DNA of 5,150 nucleotides from Campylobacterota bacterium. GTDB taxonomy: Bacteria; Campylobacterota; Campylobacteria; Campylobacterales; SZUA-545. Each line of letters opens with the position of its first letter. Positions within the stretch are counted from its first letter, which is position 1. The translations under genes were made by a program, and so were the position numbers. The notes beneath the pieces were generated by a model that saw only the letters and a program-made list of their open reading frames with translations, ran no database searches and was not told the origin of the DNA. Below are positions 1-4,718 of the stretch, one piece after another. The stretch spans positions 1-5,150 of the forward strand of contig JAUPLZ010000172.1 of the NCBI GenBank assembly GCA_030836705.1. Direction: 5' to 3'.

Positions 1-1
1 T

Positions 2-448
2 ACATCGGTTGCAAAGATCAACGCTGATGGCATTCTTGATGCCGCAGTTGTTTGCAATCTGGTCAATGGTGATATTTTTCTCAAGTCAGACCAAAATGAA
101 GTGCTGCAGGGTAAACTTTTTTGTTCAGTATTTCAAGGGCCTTCTACTGTTTCTCATTCTCCAATAGGACTTTTTGAAAAAGCCTATGCCCATTTTGATG
201 TAGTGAAAGCTTTAAATGATGCAAAATTGAAATTTAGAGCGCCGGGAGCAGTGGCCTTGTCTTTAGCGTATGCACGAAATGTGCAATATGTACTGTATGT
301 AGGGGCTTTTCGTATTTACGATTTCGCAGCAGGTTTGGCTCTTTGTGAAGGACTTGAAGTGATCGTTGAGGCGGATTATGTTATAGTATCAAAAGAAAAA
401 GAGATAGCAGATAAGATTGAAGCGTTATTGAAAGATTTAAAAAAATAG
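2..448 (+). CDS. Inositol monophosphatase family protein, 3' part (5' end outside window)
   Basis: The reading frame is open from base 2 and gives 148 residues before TAG. The GTG at 101 is simply an internal valine, because coding similarity continues upstream of it. The fragment matches the C-terminal half of the inositol monophosphatase fold. An R-x2-GA segment followed by a small hydrophobic helix lies at fragment residues 79-92, and YDFAAG at 106-111 matches the family's WDxAAG motif, whose Asp binds a metal. The N-terminal metal motifs are outside the window. The family hydrolyses phosphate from inositol phosphates or related small substrates in the cytosol, but the substrate cannot be told from this fragment. 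The gene ends 13 bases before accD, and its stop codon overlaps the accD ribosome binding site, so the two are probably cotranscribed. I recall the same neighbour pair in Campylobacter. Confidence 0.85.
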   Translation, partial: TSVAKINADGILDAAVVCNLVNGDIFLKSDQNEVLQGKLFCSVFQGPSTVSHSPIGLFEKAYAHFDVVKALNDAKLKFRAPGAVALSLAYARNVQYVLYVGAFRIYDFAAGLALCEGLEVIVEADYVIVSKEKEIADKIEALLKDLKK

Positions 449-451
449 GAG
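447..451 (+). promoter_or_regulatory. Ribosome binding site of accD
   Basis: AGGAG lies 10 bases before the ATG at 462 and overlaps the upstream TAG stop codon. This fits translational coupling to the preceding gene and supports the chosen accD start. Confidence 0.6.
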
Positions 452-461
452 AGTTGAATAT

Positions 462-1307
462 ATGTTTGGATTTGGAAATCTTTTTGGAAGAATAAAACAC
501 GAAGCAACCCAAGAAACCCCTAATCAATGGATAAAATGTCCAAAATGCAATGCATTGATGTTTTATAAAGAAGTAGAAGCAAAACAAAACGTCTGCCCCA
601 AGTGCAATCATCATTTCCGTATAGATGCAGATAAGCGCATTGCTTCATTGTGTGATGAGGGAAGCTTTGTAGAGCATGATGCTGCCCTTGCGCCGATTGA
701 TCCATTGAAATTTGTTGACAAAAAACCCTACAAAAAACGACTGGAAGAGGCCAAAGCACAAACGGGAAAAACCTCTTCCGTGGTAAGCGGTTCATGTACG
801 ATTCACGGCCAAGAGGTTGAACTGGTTATCTTTGACTTTTCCTTCATGGGGGGAAGTTTGGGATCCGTGGAGGGTGAAAAGATTGTTCGTGCGGTTAACA
901 GAGCCATTGCGAAGGAGTGTGGGGTTATTATCGTTAGCGCAAGCGGCGGGGCAAGAATGCAAGAAAGTACCTACTCGCTTTTGCAGATGAGCAAAACCTC
1001 TGCAGCGCTTAATAAGCTGCACCACAAAGGGTTGCCCTATATCTCTATTTTGACGGATCCTACGATGGGGGGTGTAAGCGCTTCGTTTGCGATGCTGGGG
1101 GATGTGATTATGGCTGAGCCCGATGCATTGATCGGATTTGCAGGACAAAGGGTCATCAAACAAACGGTCGGGGTGGATCTTCCTGAAGGCTTTCAGCGCT
1201 CGGAATTTTTGCTTGAGCACGGGTTGATAGATATGATCGTGGACCGCACAGAAATGAAAAATACATTGGCCGGCCTGCTTAAACTTTTTGATAAAAAAAG
1301 CGCATGA
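462..1307 (+). CDS. accD: Acetyl-CoA carboxylase carboxyltransferase subunit beta
   Basis: AccD pairs with AccA in the alpha2beta2 carboxyltransferase that moves the carboxyl group from carboxybiotin on AccB to acetyl-CoA, making malonyl-CoA for fatty acid synthesis in the cytosol. The 281-residue protein has the expected full length. An N-terminal zinc ribbon is visible as two CPKC pairs (Cys26/29 and Cys45/48). The crotonase-fold carboxyltransferase domain follows, with MGGSLGSVEG at 129-138, SASGGARMQE at 159-168 (oxyanion-hole glycines 162-163) and GGVSASFA at 203-210. The ATG at 462 is supported by an AGGAG site and by the normal AccD N-terminus. The stop overlaps the next start as ATGA, so the downstream gene is probably coupled. 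Nothing appears damaged. Confidence 0.98.
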   Translation: MFGFGNLFGRIKHEATQETPNQWIKCPKCNALMFYKEVEAKQNVCPKCNHHFRIDADKRIASLCDEGSFVEHDAALAPIDPLKFVDKKPYKKRLEEAKAQTGKTSSVVSGSCTIHGQEVELVIFDFSFMGGSLGSVEGEKIVRAVNRAIAKECGVIIVSASGGARMQESTYSLLQMSKTSAALNKLHHKGLPYISILTDPTMGGVSASFAMLGDVIMAEPDALIGFAGQRVIKQTVGVDLPEGFQRSEFLLEHGLIDMIVDRTEMKNTLAGLLKLFDKKSA

Positions 1308-1870
1308 TATACGCCCTCATAGACAAAGAAACGCTTATTTCAAAAAGGGTTTCTTTGCCTGTACTGCTTAAACATATCCAATCTTTTAACGTCCCCATAC
1401 TTCAATACCGCAACAAAACAGGTTCCACAGAAGAGAAAAAAGAAGATTTGCTAGCGGTCCGCAAGATGTATCAAGGGATACTGATAGTGAACGATACGAT
1501 AGAGTTGATCGACTATGCGGACGGTTTGCACGTAGGGCAGGAAGATATACGTCTCTATGGTGAAGATTTGCATTTGTCTCTCAGCCGGATACGCCGGCAG
1601 ATAGGAAGCAAAATCCTCGGGCTTTCCACGCACAATAAAGAGGAGATTTTGCAGGCTAATGCTTTAGATCTTGACTACATAGGCCTGGGAGCTTACAGGG
1701 CCACAGGTACGAAAAAAGAGGCAAAAGTAAGCGGTGAGGCGCTGCTTGAGATCGCCAAATATTCGAAGCATCCCGTTGGCATCATAGGCGGCGTGAGGCT
1801 GGAAGATGCATTTGAAGAGCCGATCGTGTATAAAGTGATAGGATCGGATCTCTATAAGGGGCTGGCTTGA
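1304..1870 (+). CDS. Thiamine phosphate synthase / TenI family protein (ThiE-like)
   Basis: This 188-residue TIM-barrel protein belongs to the ThiE/TenI family. ThiE condenses HMP-pyrophosphate with thiazole phosphate to form thiamine phosphate. Visible active-site elements match ThiE: Q34-x-R36-x-K38 for pyrophosphate, N63-D64, the H76-V-G-Q79-E-D81 loop (D64 and D81 match the Mg-binding Asp pair of the Bacillus enzyme), S108-T-H, T134-x-T136-K137, and IGG at 161-163. It is somewhat shorter than typical ThiE (about 205-220 residues), with little sequence before the first strand. Retention of the catalytic residues favours a synthase over a TenI aminohydrolase/isomerase, but the two cannot be separated firmly. 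The start overlaps the accD stop by 4 bases (ATGA) with no clear Shine-Dalgarno sequence, so translation is probably coupled to accD. The biological link to fatty acid synthesis is unclear. Confidence 0.88.
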   Translation: MIYALIDKETLISKRVSLPVLLKHIQSFNVPILQYRNKTGSTEEKKEDLLAVRKMYQGILIVNDTIELIDYADGLHVGQEDIRLYGEDLHLSLSRIRRQIGSKILGLSTHNKEEILQANALDLDYIGLGAYRATGTKKEAKVSGEALLEIAKYSKHPVGIIGGVRLEDAFEEPIVYKVIGSDLYKGLA

Positions 1871-1977
1871 AATCACAGCTATTGGTTTGTCTCGCTTCCA
1901 AATATGGGTTGGGAGTATTTTCAACTTGAGAGAAACGAAAGAATAGAACGTTTTAAGAAAAAAAACCATAAAATAAA

Positions 1978-1983
1978 AAGGAG
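1978..1983 (+). promoter_or_regulatory. Ribosome binding site of the four-cysteine small protein
   Basis: AAGGAG with a 5-base spacer to the ATG at 1989 is the strongest site in the first 2 kb. It is the main argument that the short ORF is translated. Confidence 0.6.
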
Positions 1984-1988
1984 AGCAA

Positions 1989-2162
1989 ATGAAAGTACCT
2001 AAAGATGTAGGGTGCGATAATGACAAATGTATCGAGTCGCCCAATTGCCAGCGAGCGGTGATCTATAAAAACGGCACAGCAAGAGAGGTAAAAAGTTTCG
2101 GAGGCACACCCCAGAAGGGGTGCGGAAAGTTCCTTCCCAAAGAAGGGAAGCCAAAAAACTGA
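1989..2162 (+). CDS. Small four-cysteine protein, hypothetical (57 aa)
   Basis: This is a 57-residue ORF with ATG start, TGA stop and a strong AAGGAG site. The protein is hydrophilic and basic at its C-terminus, with no signal peptide or membrane segment. Its four cysteines (9, 14, 20 and 45) lie in two groups: C-x4-C-x5-C in the first third, and a KGCGKF segment near the end. That layout could form a small zinc site or disulfides, which is inference. The middle holds a predicted strand pair (AVIYKNGTAREVKSFGG). Base composition matches the accD block rather than the AT-rich genes downstream, so it probably belongs to the ancestral chromosome. I believe similar small proteins occur in other Campylobacterota but cannot confirm this here. 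It lies 118 bases after the thiamine gene and just ahead of a terminator-like hairpin, so it could be the last gene of that transcript or have its own promoter, which I could not identify. Function is unknown. Confidence 0.75.
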   Translation: MKVPKDVGCDNDKCIESPNCQRAVIYKNGTAREVKSFGGTPQKGCGKFLPKEGKPKN

Positions 2163-2165
2163 TAT

Positions 2166-2200
2166 CAGGCTCATGCACGGCAGCCTGTTTTCTTTCGTTT
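2166..2200 (+). terminator. Probable rho-independent terminator
   Basis: CAGGCT (2166-2171) pairs with AGCCTG (2182-2187) across a 10-base loop and is followed at once by a T-rich stretch (TTTTCTTTCGTTTT). It starts 4 bases after the stop of the four-cysteine gene and marks the likely end of the accD-side transcript. The stem has only 6 pairs, so termination may be partial. Confidence 0.55.
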
Positions 2201-2228
2201 TCACCGTCTAGATGGGAAGGAGGGGGAG

Positions 2229-2297
2229 GTGTTGTGTGCGGATTTCTGCGTGCGTTCTATATCGGGAGGTATGGAACGAGTTAAAAAAGGTAAATAA
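2229..2297 (+). CDS. Possible short leader ORF (22 aa), low confidence
   Basis: A perfect AAGGAGG (2217-2223) stands 5 bases before a GTG that opens 22 codons. The TAA at 2295-2297 shares one base with the ATG of the following membrane protein gene (TAATG). The predicted peptide has two cysteines near its start and a basic end (RVKKGK), and matches nothing I know. The perfect Shine-Dalgarno sequence and the coupled stop are the only support. The G-rich tract could equally be chance. The same frame is open back to the stop of the four-cysteine gene, which weakens the argument that an open frame is meaningful. Confidence 0.22.
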   Translation: MLCADFCVRSISGGMERVKKGK

Positions 2298-2695
2298 TGG
2301 AAGAAAATAATTGGCACAAACAAGAAACATATAGATCACTTATTCACTATGGAACAAATGCGATAAAATTTGTATTTCTAATTAATAGTGGAGCGATCAT
2401 AGCTTTATTGACTTTTATTGGAAATTTACTTGAAAAAAGTAATTATACAAATTCTGATATAAAGTATGCATTTTACTATTTTATTGGTGGTATTGTTTCA
2501 AGTGGTATCGCTACAGTATTCGCTTATTTGACACAATTAAATCTATATAATGAATCATCAATGCAAACTGGACATGTTTGGACATTAAGAATTTCAATGT
2601 TTTTTGTTTTATTGGGTATTGTTTTATTTTGTTTAGGTTCAATTTGTGCGATAAACTCTCTTTTAATAGGTAATTGTATTCAAAGCGATATATAA
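2297..2695 (+). CDS. Three-helix membrane protein, hypothetical (132 aa)
   Basis: The protein has a short polar N-terminus with His/Tyr-rich segments, then three hydrophobic helices at about residues 25-45, 58-81 and 97-120, and a short tail. The stretch around residues 22-42 (A-I-K, then L-I-N-S-G-A, then ALLTFIG) resembles a family I recall from many bacterial genomic islands as an uncharacterised protein with an A-x-K-x3-L-I-N-G-G-A-x2-ALL-x-F-x-G pattern. I know of no experimental function for it. The start is set by AAAAAAGG with a 6-base spacer, and by one-base overlap with an upstream TAA. The next gene begins on the base after this stop, so the two form a translational unit. AT content is far above that of accD (18 G/C in the 60 bases 2461-2520 against 31 in 1081-1140), which suggests acquired DNA. 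Confidence 0.8.
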   Translation: MEENNWHKQETYRSLIHYGTNAIKFVFLINSGAIIALLTFIGNLLEKSNYTNSDIKYAFYYFIGGIVSSGIATVFAYLTQLNLYNESSMQTGHVWTLRISMFFVLLGIVLFCLGSICAINSLLIGNCIQSDI

Positions 2696-3130
2696 ATGGA
2701 AATATTTGCAACTATTATTACTGGTGTTTTTGTATTTGTGTTAGGTCAAATGATATTAAAACTATTTTTAGAACCATTGCAAGAACTTCAAAAAATACAA
2801 AGACAACTCATTGAAGATGTTTCATTTTATGCGAATATTTACTATAACTCTACTATTGATACACCAGAGTTTAGAAATAAAGTATACGAAACATCTGATA
2901 TTTTGAGAAAAAATGCAGTAAAACTCAATGCTATTGTATTAACTATTCCGCTTTATAAATATTTAGAAAAATTAAATATTGTTACTAAAAAAAGTGATAT
3001 TTCAACAATTCAAAGTAGACTGATAGGGATTTCAAATTTAATGACCGGGAAAAAAGAGAATATGGATTTTAAAATGATTCATGAATGGGCAAAAGAGATT
3101 GAACTTATATTAAAAATGAGAGACAAATAA
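2696..3130 (+). CDS. Membrane-anchored helical protein, hypothetical (144 aa)
   Basis: One N-terminal membrane helix (about residues 3-24, ending G-Q-M-I-L-K) leads into E26-P27 and an amphipathic, probably coiled-coil stretch (28-45). A largely helical cytosolic part follows, with an IPLY turn at 84-87 and LIGISNLM at 109-116. The GQ-x3-K-x3-EP start, the aliphatic-IP-x-Y middle and the LIG-x-SN motif recall an uncharacterised family that I have seen as single small genes in accessory regions. No function is known to me. It starts directly after the upstream TAA with no good Shine-Dalgarno sequence, so it should be translated by coupling. The pair may form a membrane complex, which is inference from adjacency. 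Composition is AT-rich like its partner (16 G/C in 2881-2940). Confidence 0.8.
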   Translation: MEIFATIITGVFVFVLGQMILKLFLEPLQELQKIQRQLIEDVSFYANIYYNSTIDTPEFRNKVYETSDILRKNAVKLNAIVLTIPLYKYLEKLNIVTKKSDISTIQSRLIGISNLMTGKKENMDFKMIHEWAKEIELILKMRDK

Positions 3131-3192
3131 TGGCAACATACACAAGATTAGCAAAATACAAAGATAGTGAGAGTAAAGAGCAAGGTTTTTGA
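3130..3192 (+). pseudogene. Probable stub of a third gene (20 codons)
   Basis: An ATG shares one base with the preceding TAA (TAATG) and has GAGAGA 7 bases upstream. It opens 20 hydrophilic codons before TGA at 3190-3192. Reading on in the same frame gives ten further plausible codons (YTIYERIINA) before TAA at 3223-3225. This looks like the beginning of a longer gene that was cut off or acquired a stop codon. It could also be a genuine tiny coupled ORF or chance. No homology is recognised. Confidence 0.35.
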
Positions 3193-3226
3193 TATACCAT
3201 ATATGAAAGAATCATAAATGCTTAAA

Positions 3227-3232
3227 TATAAT
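3227..3232 (+). promoter_or_regulatory. Candidate -10 element upstream of the Sel1 pseudogene
   Basis: TATAAT lies about 50 bases upstream of the expected Sel1 gene start, with only a poor -35 match (around 3204-3209). Campylobacterota sigma-70 promoters commonly lack a clear -35 box, so this is acceptable. CATAAT at 3237-3242 is a second possibility. Confidence 0.45.
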
Positions 3233-3280
3233 GTGTCATAATGTTATAAACATCGTTTTGATAACAAAAGAGGAATCTAC

Positions 3281-3563
3281 ACGAAAAAAATACTTTTGAT
3301 GCTTCTTGTGCTCTCAAACATCATCATCGCAGATGATTTGAGTGATGCCTTCAAAGCTTATCAAAGTGGTGACTTTAGCAAAGCCGCAAAACTTTACGAA
3401 AAAGCCTGCGAAGGGATGTGTTGCTGTTGGGTTGATGTATGACAATGGTAAAGGTGTGAAGCAAAACAGAAGCAGAGCCAAAGAACTCTTCGGTAAAGCT
3501 TGCGATATGAAACTTCAAGCAGGATGTGATGAGTATAAACTCTTAAATGTGCAGGGGTATTGA
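3281..3563 (+). pseudogene. Broken Sel1-repeat (Hcp-like) secreted protein gene
   Basis: Two adjoining frames make one Sel1/Hcp-type protein. The first, from 3281, gives a signal peptide (KKILLMLLVLSNIIIA then DD) and the start of a repeat (AFKAYQSGDFSKAAKLYEKACEG). The second, from about 3408, continues the repeat (KGCVAVGLMYDNGKGVKQ) and ends with KELFGKACD, AGCDEYKLL and TGA. Paired cysteines follow the family's disulfide-bonded repeat pattern. Two lesions are visible. The codon where ATG is expected, 6 bases after AGAGGA (3269-3274), is ACG, and the frame changes near 3408-3414. Restoring about 14 bases would give a 98-residue protein. An in-frame ATG at 3299 would spoil the signal peptide. 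Intact relatives are periplasmic or secreted repeat proteins. Its composition (27 G/C in 3361-3420) is unlike the AT-rich genes on both sides. Confidence 0.85.
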
Positions 3564-3594
3564 ATAGAGTCTATGAGTTACGAATTTTTATCTT

Positions 3595-3610
3595 AAGGTA
3601 ACAAGGTAAC
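3595..3610 (+). repeat. Tandem 8-bp repeat AAGGTAAC x2 next to a promoter
   Basis: AAGGTAAC occurs twice with no gap (3595-3602 and 3603-3610), ending 4 bases before a TATAAT box. A GTTAC at 3577-3581 is inverted relative to the two GTAAC ends. The position covers where a -35 element would lie, so it could be an operator or activator site, which is inference. The unit is short enough to be chance. Confidence 0.5.
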
Positions 3611-3614
3611 TTTG

Positions 3615-3620
3615 TATAAT
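3615..3620 (+). promoter_or_regulatory. Likely -10 element of the four-gene AT-rich operon
   Basis: A perfect TATAAT preceded by TG lies 38 bases before the first start codon at 3658. No good -35 box is present at the 17-base position (about 3592-3597). It is the only strong promoter-like signal for the downstream gene block. Confidence 0.6.
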
Positions 3621-3657
3621 ATAATTATTATTTATAAAATTGAGGATTTCTATTATT

Positions 3658-4089
3658 ATGGGATTTTTTACTGATATATTTTTGGGTTCTGCTATGAATC
3701 ATCAAGCGAGAGAATTAACTCAATTCTTAAGAAAATGCGCTAAAGAGGCTAATATAAACAATTTAGTGTCATTTTTACAGTCTAATAACATTAACTATAA
3801 TGATTCATCTCATAAAGGTGATGACGAAAAAACCATTTCTTGGACAATATTGATTCGTAGAGAATATTGGTATTTAACTGCTACAATAGACAATAGCTTG
3901 GTTCAAGCAATTTCGGCACATCCTCGTAGCTCTGATAGTCCATTGAATGGCATATTAATTACCTATTACCCACTTGGAAATGACCTATACTGTAGTGTTC
4001 ATGAGTTTCCAAATGACTTTACAGAGCAAATGTGTAATAAACTAGAGTTATATGGTGCAACAATATTAAGTAGAGGTATTAGATTTTGA
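3658..4089 (+). CDS. Hypothetical soluble protein (143 aa), paralogue of the gene at 4718
   Basis: This soluble-looking protein has a short hydrophobic N-terminus (MGFFTDIFLG) that is too weak to be a membrane helix. A helix follows (17-31), then L-V-S-F-L-Q-S-N-N-I-N-Y (36-47), a DD-E-K-T-I-S-W strand, and an alternating strand/helix C-terminal part. Residues 17-47 align with residues 38-69 of the protein starting at 4718 (shared RE, EA, LQ, NI, Y). The arrangement vaguely suggests a YbjN/secretion-chaperone-like alpha/beta fold, but this is a guess. The ATG at 3658 follows GAGGA (3642-3646) with an 11-base spacer. An in-frame TTG at 3640 lies ahead of that site and is rejected. It is the first gene after the TATAAT box and its stop overlaps the next start (TGATG). 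Function is unknown. Confidence 0.75.
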   Translation: MGFFTDIFLGSAMNHQARELTQFLRKCAKEANINNLVSFLQSNNINYNDSSHKGDDEKTISWTILIRREYWYLTATIDNSLVQAISAHPRSSDSPLNGILITYYPLGNDLYCSVHEFPNDFTEQMCNKLELYGATILSRGIRF

Positions 4090-4514
4090 TGGGAATATTC
4101 AGCTGGTTTAAATGGACAAAAGTCTTAGTGAGCGCAGAAGATAAATTTAGAGATATTTATAATTTTGAACTTGAGGATAATTTAAAAGTTTATAATAGAG
4201 TTTTACCATTAGCTTTTACCATAGTTTTTGAGGAAATGAGAATTAATAAAGTACTACCTGATGATGCTATGAAGATTTTACGAACTCTTAGAAAAGATTC
4301 ACCTTTTTATGTGTTTATTACTCCTGTAGGAAGAAATTTAGTTCAATGGAATGAATATAAAAGAGTTTATGCTAATTATTTAAACGAAAGAAAAGCTGGT
4401 TTACAACCTATCTTATCTTATGTGTTTTCTATTTCAGAACAAGTATCTGATAAAGAAAGAGAAGAAATAATTAAAGAGTATCAAATTAAACCGATATATG
4501 GTAGTTATGTGTAA
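4089..4514 (+). CDS. Hypothetical protein (141 aa)
   Basis: The family is not recognised. The N-terminus MGIFSWFKW is hydrophobic-aromatic but too short for a membrane segment and echoes the MGFF start of the preceding gene. A mostly helical body follows (EDKFRDIYNFELEDNLKVY, then FTIVFEEMRI and DAMKILRTLRKDS), then a strand (FYVFITPVG) and a charged C-terminus with a DKEREEIIKEY helix. There are no cysteines and no recognisable catalytic motif. The ATG at 4089 overlaps the upstream TGA by one base. AGAGG at 4072-4076 is a weak, distant Shine-Dalgarno sequence, so translation is probably coupled. A TTG one codon earlier is less likely. Composition is extremely AT-rich (10 G/C in 4141-4200). 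Confidence 0.72.
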   Translation: MGIFSWFKWTKVLVSAEDKFRDIYNFELEDNLKVYNRVLPLAFTIVFEEMRINKVLPDDAMKILRTLRKDSPFYVFITPVGRNLVQWNEYKRVYANYLNERKAGLQPILSYVFSISEQVSDKEREEIIKEYQIKPIYGSYV

Positions 4515-4526
4515 TAAATAGAAAAG

Positions 4527-4718
4527 ATGCTGTTTTATTTTATTATCTTCACAATTGTTGGTTTAGTTATTGCCATAATAAATAAAAATAATGATAACCA
4601 AGCTTTCACTATAATCATAATAATTGCAGTAATTTGGGGCATTTTTACTGCTCTTATATGGGGATTAGTAAGTTTAGGTGAAATGGCATTAGGTTATTTT
4701 ATTTCAAGGAGATTATAG
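4527..4718 (+). CDS. Small two-helix membrane protein, hypothetical (63 aa)
   Basis: This small protein is almost entirely membrane-embedded: one helix at residues 2-19, a polar NKNNDNQ turn at 19-25, a second long helix at about 27-50, and an R-R-L end. The positive C-terminus suggests both ends lie in the cytosol with the short loop outside, or the reverse. It begins 12 bases after the preceding stop with a weak AGAAAAG site, and its TAG shares one base with the GTG of the next gene. It may be a membrane partner of the anchored protein downstream, or resemble an immunity-type small membrane protein. Both are inference. Confidence 0.65.
   Translation: MLFYFIIFTIVGLVIAIINKNNDNQAFTIIIIIAVIWGIFTALIWGLVSLGEMALGYFISRRL
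4706..4711 (+). promoter_or_regulatory. Ribosome binding site deciding the GTG start at 4718
   Basis: AAGGAG with a 6-base spacer to GTG 4718-4720 supports a GTG start that overlaps the previous TAG. The next in-frame ATG is 22 codons later and would remove the membrane anchor. Confidence 0.65.

Noticed and set aside
101..448. GTG at 101 as a real gene start for the first ORF
   Set aside because: The same frame is open to base 2 and reads as inositol monophosphatase sequence upstream of 101, so the gene begins outside the window.
1584..1598. GCCGG/CCGGC hairpin inside the thiamine gene
   Set aside because: It has a 5-base stem within coding sequence and no T-tract, so it is not a terminator.
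1871..1988. Promoter in the gap before the four-cysteine gene (TTGAGA at 1926, TAAAAT at 1969)
   Set aside because: The two elements are not correctly spaced (37 bases between them) and neither has a matching partner, so I do not call a promoter.
2212..2310. ATG 2212 ORF of 32 codons across the G-rich spacer
   Set aside because: It has no ribosome binding site, runs into the start of the membrane gene in another frame, and encodes an unlikely Arg/Gly/Cys-rich peptide.
381..2711. Minus-strand ORFs over the IMPase, accD, thiamine, spacer and membrane genes (for example 520-795, 792-1220, 1664-2044, 1953-2204)
   Set aside because: They lie opposite convincing plus-strand genes, lack ribosome binding sites that I could see, and encode compositionally odd proteins without recognisable domains.
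3342..3563. A separate 73-residue protein starting at ATG 3342
   Set aside because: Its first part is the wrong frame of the Sel1 gene. Only the part after about 3408 is true Sel1 sequence, so it is a fragment of the pseudogene.
3564..3577. ATAG-AGT-CTAT small palindrome after the Sel1 pseudogene as a terminator
   Set aside because: The stem is 4-5 pairs with a tiny loop, and no T-tract follows directly.
3595..3612. Resemblance of GTAACAAGGTAAC to the 3' end of 16S rRNA
   Set aside because: Only about 13 bases match, and the flanks do not continue as 16S (no anti-Shine-Dalgarno end follows). It is treated as chance or as part of the tandem repeat.
3640..3657. TTG at 3640 as the start of the 143-residue protein
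   Set aside because: It precedes the GAGGA ribosome binding site at 3642-3646. The ATG at 3658 fits better.
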